From positions 310,001 through 374,000 of the forward strand of contig CP084573.1 of the NCBI GenBank assembly GCA_020410785.1: 64,000 nt of DNA. Reading direction: 5' to 3'. Below the pieces are notes generated by a model. The model worked only from the letters and a program-made list of their open reading frames with translations. It had not been told where the DNA came from and did not search any database. Positions within the stretch are counted from its first letter, which is position 1; each line of letters starts with the position of its first letter. The stretch comes from Rickettsia endosymbiont of Culicoides impunctatus (GTDB lineage Bacteria > Pseudomonadota > Alphaproteobacteria > Rickettsiales > Rickettsiaceae). The position numbers and the translations under genes were made by a program. This document shows positions 62,067 through 64,000 of the stretch, in pieces.

Positions 62067-64000
62067 ATGTTAAAGGATGGATACATTAATGATTTTGCAA
62101 CAAACAAAGCTGTAGATTTAAAAAAGCCTGAAGAAAAAGTACGACAAGAATATGAAAAGATATTGTATGACGACTATTTTTATGACAAAGAGCAATTAGA
62201 TATTGAAGTTTCAATACAAATGGGTAGTGCTGTAAAAAAAGCAGATATTGTAATATACAAAGATAAATCAAAAAATAGAAATCAATATAGCGATATACTT
62301 GGTATTGTTGAGGTTAAAAAGAAAAGTAGAAAAGACGGTTTAGAACAACTGACGAGTTATATGCAAGCTACTTCTGCTTTGTTTGGAGTTTGGACTAATG
62401 GAGAAGAAATTGAATATTTATATAAAAATTCTAAAGGAGAAGTAAAGAAAGATTGTCTATTTAATATACCGAAAAAAGGAGAAACGATAGAAGCAATAGG
62501 TAATATAACAAAAGATAAACTAAAACCTGTTAAAAATCTAAAACCTGTTTTTAGGCGTATACTAAATACTTTATATTCTAATACAAATATTAGTAGGAAA
62601 GAAAAGCTTGGAAGCGAAATGATTAAACTAATCTTTTGTAAGATTATTGATGAGAAATATGAACTTAATAGTTTGCCAAATTTTAGAATAACAACAGAAG
62701 AAATGGAGACAATCAATAATGATAAAAGTGAAAATGAAGAAATTAAAATAGCACAATATGGTAAAGTTAAAAAACGAATACAAAAATTGTTTATAAAAGT
62801 AAAAGAAGAATTAGAAGATGATGGAATTTTTATTACAAATGAAGAAATAACACTTGATGCAAAATCAATTGTTTATGTAGTTGGGGAACTAGAGCAAATC
62901 GCATTACTAAAAACTGAAAAAGATATAGTAGGGGAGGCTTTTGAAACTTTTGCAGAAAGTAAATTAGTTGGTGAAAAAGGTGAATTTTTTACACCTAGAG
63001 AAATTGTAAAGCTTGCAGTGCAAATTTTAGATCCATCCCCAAATCAGACCATTATAGACCCTGCTTGTGGTAGTGGTGGTTTTTTAATATATGCACTTGA
63101 ACATGTTTGGAAAAAAATGGATCATGATCGAACATATAAAAATTCAACAGATATAAATAGGTTAAAAAAGCAAATAGCCGAAAAGTGTTTTTATGGATTA
63201 GAGAAAGAAATAGATTTAGTTAAGATATGCAAAGCATATATGACAATTATAGGTGATGGTAAGAGTAAAATTGTTCAAGAAAATACATTGCATCCAATTC
63301 ATGAATTCCAGGTAAAAACAAAAGAATTAATTACAACTCAAAAAGACGGTGAAATTGAACTAAACACTTTTGATTTTGTTGTTACAAATCCTCCATTTGG
63401 TAGCAAAATCAAGATTCTAAAAGAAGACTGTAAATATTTTGAATTAGGGCATCAATATAAAAAAGAAGGTAATTCTTTTATAAGAACTAATAAAGTAAAA
63501 GAAACTGAACCTCAAGAGTTATTTATAGAAAGATGTTTGCAATTATTAAAAGATGGAGGTAAACTTGCAATAGTCTTACCAGAGACTTACCTTCACGCCC
63601 CTTCTAAAAAACACGTTCTAGATTTTTTAGTTAAAAAAAATAATATTATTGCAGTTATAGACCTACCTCATAATACTTTTAGACCTTATTGTAATGCGAA
63701 AACTTGTTTATTAGTATTAGAAAAAGGCAAAATAGTGATATTATTATGGCTGTTGCAGAAGAAATGGGGCATGATCATACTGGAAGATTAATTTATAGGT
63801 ACGATAGTACAAATGAGGTATTTACAAAAGAAATTTGGGACGATACAGAAACCATAAGAAATGAGTTGTTATCTAAAAAATTCAATAAAAATACCTTTAT
63901 AACTTCAAGTTCTGATATCACCAATAACGTTTATGTACCACGCTATTACTGGAAAAAAAAAGAAGAAGAAATAAAAGAGATAGCTAATAATCAAAAATTT
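62067..64000 (+). pseudogene. Nuclease-methylase restriction-modification protein, frameshifted; runs off the window
   Basis: Residues 1-130: HSDR_N/PD-(D/E)xK-like domain (EVSIQMGSAVKKADIVIY, GIVEVKKK; D60, E82, K84). Residues about 290-560: N6-adenine methylase with DPACGSGGF (D331) and VTNPPFG (N441). Nuclease plus methylase in one chain suggests a type IIG or fused type I enzyme. The frame breaks at about 63728 in GGCAAAATAG; one extra A would continue as KNSDIIMAVAEEMGHDHTGR, and that frame is open to the end of the window (...VYVPRYYWKKK). So the gene is disrupted, or it is switched by the A-run. The target-recognition part lies beyond. Confidence 0.8.

Overview
This is an AT-rich window from an obligate intracellular alphaproteobacterium of the family Rickettsiaceae. 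The best evidence is a Sca4 (120-kDa antigen) homologue, three hydrolase-only SpoT fragments, ProP-type transporters, the typical BamA/RseP, LptE-HolA and CcmDE/Sco1/HemB housekeeping blocks, and a very dense load of short palindromic repeats, several of them carried in frame inside proteins (a Rickettsia hallmark). The species cannot be fixed from the sequence; a repeat-rich Rickettsia or Torix-group (Tisiphia/Megaira-like) symbiont would fit.

Layout. 0-11 kb is accessory: a small orphan gene and a leucine-rich-repeat protein with related hairpin leaders, two SpoT hydrolase genes, ProP, a short Sca4, a cluster of palindromic repeats, and an SLC5 transporter/histidine-kinase fusion split by one amber codon. 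11-16.6 kb looks like a decayed integrated element beside tRNA-Arg: LuxR-type HTH, DUF1376 protein, TTATCCACA boxes, Cro/CI-like regulator with operator-like palindromes, recombinase-like gene, and a frameshifted large serine recombinase. 17-29 kb mixes an IS5-type remnant, PgeF, a glutamine-synthetase-like protein, YgfZ, a DUF155 protein, a second SpoT-ProP pair broken by an IS630 element, TsaB and a phosphohexomutase.

29-62 kb is mostly core: tRNA-Met, L13/S9, BamB/YfgM-like/CpoB, an uncharacterised four-gene run that includes PilM/PilO-like proteins and an SMR transporter, LpxK/LpxL, CcmE/CcmD/Sco1/HemB, a metallophosphoesterase, a TPR lipoprotein, HolA/LptE/RNase E, RlmE/NusB, RseP/BamA/Skp, Icd, three Mnh/Mrp antiporter subunits and CcmB. 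The window ends inside a frameshifted restriction-methylase gene fused to a nuclease-like N-terminus. Envelope biogenesis is the dominant theme: BamA, BamB, Skp, RseP, LptE, LpxK, LpxL, CpoB and PgeF are all here.

The most interesting unexplained signal is a pair of paralogous leader RNAs of about 230 nt (7611-7845 and 14095-14330). They share a promoter, GNRA-capped hairpins, several helices kept by compensatory changes and a predicted pseudoknot. One precedes the transporter/kinase gene, the other a recombinase-like gene. Other points of interest are a 23-nt copy of tRNA-Arg inside skp, palindromic elements translated within rseP, lpxK and a phosphohexomutase, and three otherwise open genes each cut by a single in-frame stop.
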